A program made the position numbers and the translations under genes. A stretch of DNA of 64,000 nt from contig JADJTG010000013.1 of the NCBI GenBank assembly GCA_016711285.1, positions 40,001 through 104,000 of the forward strand, read 5' to 3'. The notes beneath the pieces were generated by a model. That model made no database searches. It was given only the letters and a program-made list of their open reading frames with translations, and was not told where the DNA came from. Below, piece by piece: positions 27,239-35,772 of this stretch. Each line of letters starts with the position of its first letter. Position 1 is the stretch's first letter. Source of the DNA: Sphingobacteriales bacterium. Lineage in GTDB: Bacteria > Bacteroidota > Bacteroidia > Chitinophagales > UBA2359.

Positions 27239-27249
27239 AGTTGTTTTTT

Positions 27250-27714
27250 TTACTTCGTTATCATTTTGATTACCTTGCGAGCCAATAAAACACCGCCCAT
27301 TGCAAAAATTCCTTGCACCGCCAACGACTGCCAAGAGTAGTAATCGGGGTTGCGTTTTGCAAGGCGGCGTACTTTGCTGCCCATATTTTTTTCAATGTAA
27401 GGTCGCTCTGCCACTTGTGCTATAGAGGATTTTAGTTCGTTTTTTTTGCGTTGTTTTATTAAATAATTCATACCAAAATTTAGTAATTGTTTTGCTAAAG
27501 CAGAACTCAATAAGTTATTGCCATTGTTTAAAAATAATCTTTCTGCCAATGATGATATATTCGCTGCCAAAGTATTAGTATGTGATGAAGGCGCAACTGA
27601 TGATGGAGATCGTGCTTTTGCGCTTGTGTCGCTTTCTTCTATGTCTTTTCGCAATTGCTTTTTTGCCAAAGCAATTTTAGTGTTTATATATTTATTGTTA
27701 TTTGTCATATTCAA
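27250..27714 (-). CDS. Conserved-looking hypothetical protein, downstream partner of the holin-like gene
   Basis: A 154-residue protein. The N-terminal half is Lys/Ser rich and low in complexity; the middle has an amphipathic helix (NNLLSSALAKQLLNFGMNYL); the C-terminus has one likely membrane helix (SLAVQGIFAMGGVLLARKVI, about 129-148). No enzymatic motif is visible. It lies 44 bases after the holin-like gene and 11 bases before the CoA-binding gene on the same strand. Small membrane proteins of this shape commonly accompany holin-family and YtxH-like genes in Bacteroidota, suggesting an envelope stress role, which is only inferred. Confidence 0.55.
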   Translation of the reverse strand: MNMTNNNKYINTKIALAKKQLRKDIEESDTSAKARSPSSVAPSSHTNTLAANISSLAERLFLNNGNNLLSSALAKQLLNFGMNYLIKQRKKNELKSSIAQVAERPYIEKNMGSKVRRLAKRNPDYYSWQSLAVQGIFAMGGVLLARKVIKMITK

Positions 27715-27758
27715 TTTGTTTTATTTGCTTTTTGCCCAACTCAAAAAATCGTTTTTTT

Positions 27759-28154
27759 TTAATCTTCTTTCATAATTTCATCTACAAATTTGTCGGATAT
27801 GGCTTTAAAAATGGGAAATTCCAACAAACTCTCTCTAAAAATAATAAAAATTAATAAAAGCACTACATGAAACATCGTAAGTGCTGCAAATGCTCCAAGT
27901 GCGCCCCAAAACGATGCCAAGTAAATTGTGAGTGTTATGATGCCAAAAAAATATGCCATAAATGCTACCATACCAATAATAATAACGGATACCGCAGATG
28001 CCAACAAACCTGATATTTGTTCGACACGCTCTAAAGCAAAAAGTTGTATTTTTTCTTTTTGCTTGTCTTTAAAATTACTCACCAATGAATTCAATGAATT
28101 GATGAATTTTTCCGGTGCAAGTATATTTGAAATCAGTGCATTTAGCCAACCCAT
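27759..28154 (-). CDS. Phage holin family protein (Actinobacterial holin-X type fold), chromosomal
   Basis: A 131-residue membrane protein. The N-terminal half is amphipathic and charged (NSLVSNFKDKQKEKIQLFALERVEQISG), followed by two adjacent membrane helices about 50-77 and 80-108 (SAVSVIIIGMVAFMAYFFGIITLTIYLASFW; FAALTMFHVVLLLIFIIF) and a short charged tail. That matches the Phage_holin_3_6/holin-X family, which despite its name is widely chromosomal. No phage genes are nearby, so a lysis role is unlikely. First gene of a minus-strand group with the hypothetical and CoA-binding genes. Confidence 0.65.
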   Translation of the reverse strand: MGWLNALISNILAPEKFINSLNSLVSNFKDKQKEKIQLFALERVEQISGLLASAVSVIIIGMVAFMAYFFGIITLTIYLASFWGALGAFAALTMFHVVLLLIFIIFRESLLEFPIFKAISDKFVDEIMKED

Positions 28155-28438
28155 AGTTTTTGTTCCTGTTTTTTTAGCAAAATAAAAATATTTTAGCTTT
28201 TAAACTACTATTATTTTGAAAAAGTGCCTCTTTTTGTTCTTTGATGTGTTGTTTTTGGGTGATGCTCTTTTAATAGGTGTTCTTTATCTATAACGAAAAA
28301 TAATTGCAATGTTGCCAAAATCATTTTTAATCTATTCAATAAATAATAACATTTTGCAATTTTAAGCGTTTATTTGCAATGCTGTTTTATAGCACTGTTT
28401 TTTTTTATAGCAGTTTTTTTTTGTTTTATCTTTTTGTG

Positions 28439-29260
28439 ATGTTTTATTTTAAAAATTCGCCCTTTTTTACTTTCTTAGTCGGTATAGTTTTTTTGACGAT
28501 GGTGGCGGCTTGCAGCAACTCCAAGCGAGTACATACCACCCATAAGCCTACTGCCGCCGATGCCAATGTTTCCAATGCCGCCGCCAAATATAAAATGGTG
28601 CAAAAGTTGCAAAAAAGTATCGATGCCGCTTTGTTTGATGCCAATACTTTTACGACCAAAGCCAAACTCAAATTTACTCAGAACGGAAAATCTGAATTGC
28701 CTGTCAATATTACTTTGCGCCTGCAAAAAGACAAAGCTATCTGGCTGTCAGTAGCTCCGGCTTTGGGGTTTTTGAGTATTGAAGTGGCTCGCGCCCTTAT
28801 CACGCCCGACTCTATTAAAGTATTGGATAAAATTAATTCCCGCTATTATGCCAAAGAGTTTTGCTATATAAATAATTATGTACATTATCCTTTGGATTTT
28901 GCCACGCTGCAATCTTTATTGCTGGGACAATATGTGCGCTATGAGGATTTCAGCGAAGTACACAGCAGTGCGGCGGCAGAGCAGCTTTTATCTCAAAATT
29001 CGGTGCTTTCGGCACAACGTGATGATTATCGTGTGCAGAGCATGGAAATTACCGATACGGCGCAGGCTCGTTATCTTTTGGCACAATACCACGATTATAT
29101 TTTACTTGATAATCAAAAGGCTTTTTCTACCAAAAGGCGTTATGTACTGAAAAATCAGGGCGACCACTACGAAGTAGAAATAGAATGTTCTAATCCGCAG
29201 GCGAATACTGCGCTCAAAATGCCTTTTGAAGTATCGGACGGTTACGAGAAGGTAAAATAA
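28439..29260 (+). CDS. DUF4292-like lipoprotein
   Basis: A 273-residue lipoprotein: signal segment SPFFTFLVGIVFLTMVAAC with the lipobox Cys at about residue 26. The mature part resembles the LolA/LolB-like beta half-barrel family DUF4292 of Bacteroidota: FTTKAKLKFTQNGKSELPVNITLRLQKDKAIWLSVAPALG (about 69-108), EVARALITPDSIKVLDKINSRYYAKEF, and a C-terminal YEVEIECSNPQANTALKMPFEVSDGYEKVK. LolB-like folds carry lipoproteins or lipids at the outer membrane; the role here is inferred. The start is ATG 28439; earlier in-frame codons add only hydrophobic junk. It converges on dnaA 36 bases away. Confidence 0.65.
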   Translation: MFYFKNSPFFTFLVGIVFLTMVAACSNSKRVHTTHKPTAADANVSNAAAKYKMVQKLQKSIDAALFDANTFTTKAKLKFTQNGKSELPVNITLRLQKDKAIWLSVAPALGFLSIEVARALITPDSIKVLDKINSRYYAKEFCYINNYVHYPLDFATLQSLLLGQYVRYEDFSEVHSSAAAEQLLSQNSVLSAQRDDYRVQSMEITDTAQARYLLAQYHDYILLDNQKAFSTKRRYVLKNQGDHYEVEIECSNPQANTALKMPFEVSDGYEKVK

Positions 29261-29296
29261 AAACACAAAACAGCCAACGGAGAAGTAACGCTTTTT

Positions 29297-30715
29297 TTAG
29301 ATGTTCATCTTAATTGTTTTATCCAAATCTTTGATGGTGCGCTCAAAAACCGGATCGGTATCTATTTGGTCGCTCACCGCCTGACAGGAGTGTATTACTG
29401 TACTGTGGTCGCGTCCGCCGAAGTCTCTGCCGATTTGTTTTAAGGAGTAGTTGGTGTATGTTTTTACAAAATACATCGCTATTTGGCGTGCCTGCACCGC
29501 TTCGCGTTTGCGGGTTTGTCCTTTGAGTATATCAATGGAGATATGAAAATAATCCGCTACCGTTTTTTGTATAAAAGGAATAGACAGGTCTTTTACAGAA
29601 TTGTTGTTGTGGGTTTTGATAACGGTTTTTGCCAAATTCAAATCCACTCTCCGCTGTGCCAGCGAAGCATGAGCCACCAACGAAATCAATACGCCTTCCA
29701 ATTCCCGCACACTTGAACTCACATTGTAGGCTACATATTCTACTACTTCTTTCGGCAACTCTATGCCTTCGGCGAGCATTTTGTATTCTAATATCGCCAT
29801 GCGCGTTTCAAAATCGGGCATTTGAAGGTCGGCGATCAGCCCCCATTTAAAACGAGACAACAAGCGTTCTTCCATACCTACCATATCTTTCGGTGCGCAG
29901 TCGCTTGTCATCACTATCTGCTTGCCGCTTTGGTGCAAGTGGTTGAAAACATGAAAGAAAATATCTTGTGTTTTATCCTTTTCGGCAAAAAATTGTATGT
30001 CATCTATCAATAATACATCTACCATTTGATAAAAACGCACAAAATCATTGAGCGTATTGTTGCGCACGGCTTCTATAAACTGGTGGGTGAATTTTTCTGA
30101 CGATACATATAATATGCTTTTGTTTGGAAACAAACGTTTGATTTGGTTGCCGATGGCTTGTATGAGGTGCGTTTTTCCCAAACCCACACCACCATATAAT
30201 ACCAATGGATTAAAAGCTGTGCCGCCGGGTTTGTTGGCAACGGCAATGCCCGCCGAGCGTGCCAATTGGTTGCATTCACCCTCAATAAATGCCTCAAAGG
30301 TGTAGTTGGGATTGAGTTGCAACTCAAAGGGCATTTTTTTGATACCCGGTATTACAAATGGATTTTGAATGTTTTGAGTAGGGCTTGTTTCGCTCTCTTT
30401 GTTAGCGGCAGTGTAAGCGTAGGTGCTTTCTTTTTGCTTGCCCGACGGATATTGATTTTCAATCACTATCCGATATTCTAATCGTACTCCGCTCCCCAAT
30501 ACGCTTTTGATGGTTTTACTCAATAGATTGACATAATGCTCCTCCAACCATTCATAAAAAAACTGGCTCGGCACTTGAATAGTAAGTATATTGGCTTCGT
30601 ATTTTACGGGCTTAATTGGCTCAAACCAGGTTTTGTAGCTTTGTGCATTAATGCTATCCTTGATAATGACTAAGCAGTCTGTCCATATTTGTTCTACTGT
30701 TTTTGACATAGTCAT
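29297..30715 (-). CDS. dnaA: Chromosomal replication initiator DnaA
   Basis: A 472-residue AAA+ initiator that binds TTATCCACA boxes and opens the origin. Domain I at 1-85 (EQIWTDCLVIIKDSINAQSYKTWFEPIKPV), a short linker, domain III with Walker A LYGGVGLGKTHLIQAIGN (about 165-182) and Walker B VDVLLIDDIQFF, and domain IV with the DNA-binding signature FGGRDHSTVIHSCQAV (about 436-451). Complete and normal length. Unlike in many bacteria, dnaN, recF and gyrB are not adjacent, as is common in Bacteroidota. A group of DnaA-box-like sites lies 7.5 kb away at 38.25-38.40 kb. A single near-match box (TGTGTATTA, 30762-30770) lies in its upstream region. Confidence 0.98.
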   Translation of the reverse strand: MTMSKTVEQIWTDCLVIIKDSINAQSYKTWFEPIKPVKYEANILTIQVPSQFFYEWLEEHYVNLLSKTIKSVLGSGVRLEYRIVIENQYPSGKQKESTYAYTAANKESETSPTQNIQNPFVIPGIKKMPFELQLNPNYTFEAFIEGECNQLARSAGIAVANKPGGTAFNPLVLYGGVGLGKTHLIQAIGNQIKRLFPNKSILYVSSEKFTHQFIEAVRNNTLNDFVRFYQMVDVLLIDDIQFFAEKDKTQDIFFHVFNHLHQSGKQIVMTSDCAPKDMVGMEERLLSRFKWGLIADLQMPDFETRMAILEYKMLAEGIELPKEVVEYVAYNVSSSVRELEGVLISLVAHASLAQRRVDLNLAKTVIKTHNNNSVKDLSIPFIQKTVADYFHISIDILKGQTRKREAVQARQIAMYFVKTYTNYSLKQIGRDFGGRDHSTVIHSCQAVSDQIDTDPVFERTIKDLDKTIKMNI

Positions 30716-31123
30716 ATCTGAAAGAATAGATATTTTTCAAAAGAATCTTTAGTAGTAGAGTTGTGTATTATTCCTAATTGTGCTACTGAAAAATGATGCT
30801 GCCTTTAACAGCTTCACTACATTATTATATTACGAGCAAAAATATCGGACAACAGGATTTTTTTTTAAACCTTACACCCCTCATACTATCGTGCCTGCAA
30901 AATTTGGGAGGGGTAAAGATAGATAATGACTTTGAATTTTATACTAAATTTCTGGTGTTTTTTTATATATATTTTTAGGTGCGTATCATAAAAGCAGTAA
31001 AAAGGTGCTCTTATCATCAGCAAAAACAGACTTGCAAATGTTTTCCTCTAAAATTTTTATTCCAAAAATACACTGATTATCAATTATTTATGATTTTATA
31101 TCGAAATATTTTTTTCCAAAAAA
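30716..31123. other. Divergent intergenic region between dnaA and rplM
   Basis: With the rplM promoter and leader the gap totals about 530 bases. It is very AT-rich. I see one near-match DnaA box (30762-30770, one mismatch), a short CCCTC/GAGGG inverted pair around 30880 and 30908, and no open frame with coding character. No TAnnTTTG box for dnaA is convincing; the closest minus-strand match is TATCTTTA at about 30914-30921. Confidence 0.4.
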
Positions 31124-31154
31124 TTTGTTTATCTTAATATATATTTTAACTTTG
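31124..31154 (+). promoter_or_regulatory. Promoter of the rplM-rpsI ribosomal protein operon
   Basis: A -33 TTTG (31124-31127) and -7 TAACTTTG (31147-31154), 19 bp apart. Transcription would start near 31160, leaving a leader of about 85 bases with a small GC stem (CCGC 31171-31174 with GCGG 31184-31187) that could be a ribosomal protein control site; the latter is speculative. Confidence 0.75.
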
Positions 31155-31244
31155 CATCTCTTTTTGAAAGCCGCTTTTGTACGGCGGAAATACATTTTTG
31201 ATTATTATATTTTTTTAGCTATAATTTTTTAATTCTTTCAACTC

Positions 31245-31688
31245 GTGAATACTCTTAGTTATAAGACCCGCTCCTTTCGCAAAGAAGACGTAAAGCGCGA
31301 TTGGTATGTGATTGATATGGAAGGTCAAACTTTGGGACGCGCCTGCACCCAAATTGCTTCTATTTTGCGCGGTAAGCACAAACCCATCTTTACCCAACAC
31401 GTAGATACCGGTGATTATGTGGTGGTATTAAATGCCGAAAAAGTGGCATTGAGCGGTAAAAAACTCACCGACTATCAACATTTGCGCCACACCGGTTATC
31501 CGGGAGGACAACGTGCCAGCACTCCACGCGAAATTTTGGAAAAACACCCCGAACGCTTGGTAGAAATGGCTGTACGCCGTATGTTGCCTAAAAATATTTT
31601 GGGCAAGGCTATGTACAGAAAATTGTTTGTGTATGCCGGTGCCGAACACCCCCATACCCAAAAAATGAAACCCCTTGAAATCAAATAA
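31245..31688 (+). CDS. rplM: 50S ribosomal protein L13
   Basis: A 147-residue ribosomal protein. Family segments: RDWYVIDMEGQTLGRACTQIASILRGKHKP (about 20-50), HVDTGDYVVVLNAEKVALSGKK, YRHTGYPGG-like HLRHTGYPGGQRAST, and VRRMLPKNILGKAMYRKLFVYAGAEHPH. The start codon is GTG at 31245, giving MNTLSYKTRSF, the normal N-terminus in this phylum. It precedes rpsI by 26 bases; the pair is the classic L13-S9 operon. Confidence 0.97.
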   Translation: MNTLSYKTRSFRKEDVKRDWYVIDMEGQTLGRACTQIASILRGKHKPIFTQHVDTGDYVVVLNAEKVALSGKKLTDYQHLRHTGYPGGQRASTPREILEKHPERLVEMAVRRMLPKNILGKAMYRKLFVYAGAEHPHTQKMKPLEIK

Positions 31689-31714
31689 TTTACCTTTATT
31701 TTTTTTATATAAAA

Positions 31715-32158
31715 ATGCCAAGTAAACAAAGCAATGGAGTAGGCAGAAGAAAAACCGCCGTAGCGCGTGTGTTTGTGGCTGCCGGAAGCGGTATGATTAC
31801 CGTTAATAATAAGGATTATAAAAACTATTTCCCGATTGATTTTTTGCAGTTGGTTCTTACTGAGCCTTTGCGCATTTTGGGAATAGAAGATAAATATGAT
31901 ATTAAAATTAATGTAAACGGCGGCGGTATCAAAGGACAAGCAGAAGCCTGCCGTTTGGGTATTGCGCGGGCTTTGGTAAAAGACAATCCTACCGAAGTAA
32001 CCGTAGAACGCAATGGTCAGGAAGTGCAGCTGAACGAAGTAAAAATGAAACTTAAAGCCGGCAACCGCGATATTCTTACCCGCGATGCCCGTAAAGTTGA
32101 GCGTAAAAAACCGGGCTTGCTCAAAGCACGCCGCGCTAAACAATTCAGTAAACGTTAA
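31715..32158 (+). CDS. rpsI: 30S ribosomal protein S9
   Basis: A 147-residue ribosomal protein with the typical start SNGVGRRKTAVARVFVAAGSG, middle GGGIKGQAEACRLGIARAL, and the conserved C-terminus DARKVERKKPGLLKARRAKQ-FSKR whose last Arg contacts P-site tRNA. It may be slightly long at the N-terminus, which is usual for the phylum. Second gene of the L13-S9-S2-Ts run. Confidence 0.97.
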   Translation: MPSKQSNGVGRRKTAVARVFVAAGSGMITVNNKDYKNYFPIDFLQLVLTEPLRILGIEDKYDIKINVNGGGIKGQAEACRLGIARALVKDNPTEVTVERNGQEVQLNEVKMKLKAGNRDILTRDARKVERKKPGLLKARRAKQFSKR

Positions 32159-32220
32159 TCAGTTTCAGCGTTCTTTATTCCTTTTTTATTTTCTATCTCT
32201 ATTCAAAATTATTCATTTCT

Positions 32221-33030
32221 ATGCCAAATATATCGCAGCAAGAATTGTTAGATGCCGGTGTACACTTCGGTCATCTTAAAAAGAAATGGAATCCTAAAAT
32301 GTCGCCCTATATTTTTATGGAGCGCAAAGGTATTCATATCATTGACCTCAATAAAACAGCTACTTCTTTGGAAAAAGCAGGTAGTGCTATGCGGGCTATC
32401 GCTCGCTCCGGAAGAAAAATTTTGTTCGTAGCTACTAAAAAACAAGCCAAAGATATTGTATATGCTGCCGCTCAACGTGTAAATATGCCTTATGTTACTG
32501 AACGTTGGCTCGGTGGTATGCTCACTAACTTTACTACCATTCGCAAATCGGTGAAAAAAATGCAAAACACCGAAAAAATGTTGAGTGATGGTACCTTGGA
32601 TAATATCACCAAAAAAGAAAAACTGATGCTCAACCGCGAAAAAGAAAATCAATTCCGTGTGTTGGGAGGTATCGCTTCTTTGAGCCGTATCCCTTCTGCT
32701 ATCTTTTTGGTGGATATCGGACACGAGCATATCGCTTTGGCTGAGGCTCAACGCTTGGGTATTACTACTTTTGGTATGGTGGATACCAACGCCGACCCCA
32801 ATAAAGTGGATTTCCCTATCCCCGCCAATGATGATGCCGCTAAATCTATTTCAGTTATCACCAACTACATCGTGGAGTGTATTCGCGAAGGTTTGGAAGA
32901 ACGCCGCCAAGAGCGCGATGCCAACGGCGGTGATGCACCCGAAAGCGAAGTGGCTGAAGTTGGCGGAGAAGACCGCCGCCGCTTGCGCCGCCGTGGCGAC
33001 AAAGGTGGAGATGCTTCCAAAGAAGATTAA
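32221..33030 (+). CDS. rpsB: 30S ribosomal protein S2
   Basis: A 269-residue ribosomal protein. Segments: LLDAGVHFGHLKKKWNPKM (about 8-26), RWLGGMLTNFTTIRKSV (about 94-110), IPSAIFLVDIGHEHIALAEA and the nucleotide-like loop VDTNADPNKVDFPIPANDDA. A C-terminal Arg/Glu-rich tail of about 40 residues (RRQERDANGGDAPESEVAEV) is typical of the phylum. 62 bases follow rpsI; tsf comes 123 bases later. S2 often represses its own operon by binding the leader; nothing in the sequence demonstrates that here. Confidence 0.97.
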   Translation: MPNISQQELLDAGVHFGHLKKKWNPKMSPYIFMERKGIHIIDLNKTATSLEKAGSAMRAIARSGRKILFVATKKQAKDIVYAAAQRVNMPYVTERWLGGMLTNFTTIRKSVKKMQNTEKMLSDGTLDNITKKEKLMLNREKENQFRVLGGIASLSRIPSAIFLVDIGHEHIALAEAQRLGITTFGMVDTNADPNKVDFPIPANDDAAKSISVITNYIVECIREGLEERRQERDANGGDAPESEVAEVGGEDRRRLRRRGDKGGDASKED

Positions 33031-33153
33031 AGCAGCAGCCGTTTTTTTAATTTGTTATTTTTTTTTCAAGACTTTTTAAATTCCTGACGTTCTTCCGTGC
33101 GTTTTTTTTACGGATTTTTTATCTTAACCATATAATATTGTATTTAATATATT

Positions 33154-33981
33154 ATGTCTATATCAGCTTCTGATGTAAATAAACTCCGTCAAGTTACCGG
33201 TGCCGGTATGATGGATTGCAAAAAAGCCCTCACCGAAGCCAATGGCGATTTTGAGGCGGCTATTGATTATTTGCGCAAAAAAGGACAAAAAATTGCCGCT
33301 AACCGTGCCGATCGCGAAGCTACCGAAGGTGTAGTAATAGCCGTTACCAACAGCGACCACACGAAGGGCGTAGTGGTAAAAATAAGCAGCGAAACCGACT
33401 TCGTGGCTAAAAATGAAGCCTTTATTGACTTTGCCAAAAGTGTGGCTCAATTGGCTTTGGATAATTTTTCAGAAAATAAAGATGCCTTATTGCAGGTTAC
33501 TTTAGATGGTACGCCTTTGTCGCAACATTTTGAAGAACAGGTAGCCAAAATCGGTGAAAAAATTGAATTAGCCGAATACGCCCGCCTCGAAGGTACTTGT
33601 GTTGTGCCTTATATTCACTTGGGCTACAAAATAGGTGTGCTGGCTCAATTGAACCAAAACGGTGCTGCTGCCGAAGATATGGGCAAAGATGTATGCATGC
33701 AAATCGCTGCCTTAAATCCGGTAGCTGTTAATAAAGAGAGCGTAGCTGCTTCTGTTGTAGAGCGCGAATTGCGCGTAGGTCGTGAGCAGGCTATCGAAGA
33801 AGGCAAGCCCGAAGTAATGGCTGATAAAATTGCCGAAGGTCGTTTGCAAAAATTCTTCAAAGAATTTACTTTGTTGAGCCAACAATTTGTGAAAGACAAC
33901 AACAAAACCGTAGAGCAGGCTTTGAAAGAAGTAAACAGCGGCTTGACAGTGGTTGATTTCAAACGGGTAGCTTTGGGTTAA
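33154..33981 (+). CDS. tsf: Elongation factor Ts
   Basis: A 275-residue nucleotide exchange factor for EF-Tu. N-terminal UBA-like domain: VTGAGMMDCKKALTEANGDF; signature SSETDFVAKNEAFIDFAKSVA (about 76-96, the TDFV motif that inserts into EF-Tu); then the core subdomains. Complete. It ends before a strong terminator at 34038-34074, closing the ribosomal protein run. Confidence 0.97.
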   Translation: MSISASDVNKLRQVTGAGMMDCKKALTEANGDFEAAIDYLRKKGQKIAANRADREATEGVVIAVTNSDHTKGVVVKISSETDFVAKNEAFIDFAKSVAQLALDNFSENKDALLQVTLDGTPLSQHFEEQVAKIGEKIELAEYARLEGTCVVPYIHLGYKIGVLAQLNQNGAAAEDMGKDVCMQIAALNPVAVNKESVAASVVERELRVGREQAIEEGKPEVMADKIAEGRLQKFFKEFTLLSQQFVKDNNKTVEQALKEVNSGLTVVDFKRVALG

Positions 33982-34037
33982 TACTTTTTGTGTTTTTTCC
34001 CTTGTTTTAGTAGTAATTTTTACCAAAACTTATATAC

Positions 34038-34074
34038 AAAGCGGGTTGTCGGATTGCCTCTGACAACCCGCTTT
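34038..34074 (+). terminator. Terminator after tsf
   Basis: A 13 bp perfect stem (34038-34050 with 34062-34074) and 11-base loop followed by a T run, 57 bases after the tsf stop codon. Confidence 0.9.
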
Positions 34075-34218
34075 TTCGTTTTAAACTCCGGCTTATTTTT
34101 TTATATTTTGCTCATATTTTGTATTTGATTTTCATAGCCGATATTGGCATTTTTGTAGTGATGATAAATCACAAGCAAAGTAATCTCATTTTTTAATCAC
34201 TCTCAACAATAAAAAAAT

Positions 34219-35547
34219 ATGAACGCTAAATTTTTATTTGTCGGCTTATTGTCCTTCGGCGTATCCGTTCAGCTATCGGCTCAGGCACCTTGGTCTAATC
34301 TTACTCCCCAAACTTTGGATTTCTACCCCTCCGGCTCTTCTTCCGTTAATTCTATTGGCGGTGCAGACGTTTTGCCGATCGGCAGTTTTTGTGCCGGTGA
34401 TATTAGCACCGTTTCCCCCACTTCTTCCGACTTTACCGTACACACCAACAACAATTTATTTTTGGGTACTACTTCCTCTAAAGTATTTTTGGGCGGTTGC
34501 GGTAGCGTCAATGTTCCTTCTTTGGCAACAGGTGCAGCCGCTAATGTGGTAGTAGATGCTCAGGGTAATTTGGCAACAATGCCTTTAGGCGGCGGCGGTA
34601 TCGGTGATGATTTGGGCAATCATACCGCTATTAAAAACCTGAATATGTCCTGCTTTGATGTTACCAATATAGATTCATTGGTGTTTTGTAATAATGGGGT
34701 TATCGCTCAAAGCAAAAATTTCCCTGGCGAGTTGGTATCTTATAATGCCTTCGGTGTGGGCATTGAGCCTTCTATGGTCAATATGTTGTTTCCGCCGCCT
34801 TATATCCAGCAAGGAACCGGTATGATGGGTTTGGGTCCTTTCAATTTTGCCGTTAATGGACAGGCTTTTGCTTCGGGCGGCTGGTGGATTCCCTCTGACC
34901 GCCGTTGGAAAAAAGACATCAAACCTATTCATCACGCCTTGGAATTGGTGCAACAACTCAATGGTGTGAGCTATGAGTATGACAATAAACACAATACTTC
35001 CGTGAAGTTTGTGCAAGGAAAAACCAATGGTTTTATAGCTCAAGATGTGATGAAAATAGTGCCGCAAGCAGTGCAAGGTTCTGAAGAAGGCGGATTTGTG
35101 GTAAATTATGATGCCATTATTCCGATTTTGAATGAAGCTATCAAAGAACAGCAATCCATCATTGATCAACAACAACAAACCATTGACAATTTGACAGAAA
35201 GATTATCCGCCATAGAACAAAGCCTTCAACTATCATCAAAAACAAATGCTGCTACTATCATACAAACATCTGCCGATAATAGTGCTGTGCGTTTGGAGCA
35301 GAATGTACCGAATCCTGCCAACGATGTTTGCTTTATATCCTACGAAATCCCTTTTTCTGCTGATAAAGAAAAAGCATTTTTGCTGATTAGCAATTTACAG
35401 GGTCAAATGATGCAACGCCTGCCACTTCCTGCTCAAAGTGGCTCTGTTGAAGTAAATACACATCGCTGGGCAAGCGGGGCTTATGTGTATAGCATTGAAT
35501 TAAACGGAAAAATTATTTCTTCAAAAAATATGATGATTCAACGATAA
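34219..35547 (+). CDS. Exported protein with S74 intramolecular chaperone domain and T9SS sorting domain
   Basis: A 442-residue protein: signal peptide about 1-22 (MNAKFLFVGLLSFGVSVQLSAQ), a Gly/Ser/Thr-rich stalk-like region about 25-225, then a peptidase S74 (tail-spike auto-chaperone) domain about 228-330 containing WWIPSDRRWKKDIKPIHHAL (Ser and Lys of the self-cleavage pair visible) and GFIAQDVMKIVPQAV, a coiled coil (AIKEQQSIIDQQQQTIDNLT), and a type A T9SS C-terminal domain (LEQNVPNPANDVCFISYEIP, SNLQGQMMQRL, ending SKNMMIQR). S74 domains trimerise and then cut themselves off phage tail fibres and some bacterial surface fibres. A trimeric surface fibre exported by T9SS is inferred. It sits between tsf and pyrH with terminators on both sides, so it is an inserted independent unit. 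Confidence 0.82.
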   Translation: MNAKFLFVGLLSFGVSVQLSAQAPWSNLTPQTLDFYPSGSSSVNSIGGADVLPIGSFCAGDISTVSPTSSDFTVHTNNNLFLGTTSSKVFLGGCGSVNVPSLATGAAANVVVDAQGNLATMPLGGGGIGDDLGNHTAIKNLNMSCFDVTNIDSLVFCNNGVIAQSKNFPGELVSYNAFGVGIEPSMVNMLFPPPYIQQGTGMMGLGPFNFAVNGQAFASGGWWIPSDRRWKKDIKPIHHALELVQQLNGVSYEYDNKHNTSVKFVQGKTNGFIAQDVMKIVPQAVQGSEEGGFVVNYDAIIPILNEAIKEQQSIIDQQQQTIDNLTERLSAIEQSLQLSSKTNAATIIQTSADNSAVRLEQNVPNPANDVCFISYEIPFSADKEKAFLLISNLQGQMMQRLPLPAQSGSVEVNTHRWASGAYVYSIELNGKIISSKNMMIQR

Positions 35548-35640
35548 TTTTTATTTTTTATATCTTAAAACCAATATTTTATATATAACAATTCATTGCA
35601 TTTTATGTGTAAATAATTATCGTTCCTTTTAGTAAATTGT

Positions 35641-35678
35641 ATAAAGCCGATGTTTTTTTAAAAAAACATCGGCTTTAT
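35641..35678. terminator. Perfect 38 bp palindrome, likely terminator
   Basis: Positions 35641-35659 are the exact reverse complement of 35660-35678, with seven Ts meeting seven As at the centre. It lies 94 bases after the S74 gene and 62 bases before the pyrH -7 box. The GC-containing arm AAAGCCGATG plus U-rich centre would form a hairpin that could stop transcription, though there is no long T run after it. Confidence 0.6.
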
Positions 35679-35714
35679 TGTATGTGTTTCACACACCAAC
35701 AGCTCTACGAAAAA

Positions 35715-35748
35715 TTGCGTGCAGACTACTATAAAAAAATTATCTTTG
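35715..35748 (+). promoter_or_regulatory. pyrH promoter
   Basis: TTG at 35715-35717 and TATCTTTG at 35741-35748, 23 bp apart. It lies 25 bases upstream of the pyrH start. Confidence 0.6.
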
Positions 35749-35772
35749 TATCAAATTTTTCAGTACAAATAA

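Noticed and set aside
30716..31123. Replication origin directly upstream of dnaA
   Set aside because: Only one imperfect DnaA box is present, against five in the 38.3 kb gap.
31155..31244. Riboswitch in the rplM leader
   Set aside because: The leader is only about 85 bases with one 4 bp stem; no known riboswitch or ribosomal leader consensus can be recognised.
27250..35547. Remnant prophage (holin-like gene and S74 tail-fibre domain)
   Set aside because: The two are 6 kb apart, separated by dnaA and ribosomal protein genes; the S74 gene has a signal peptide and T9SS domain; no capsid, terminase or integrase is present.
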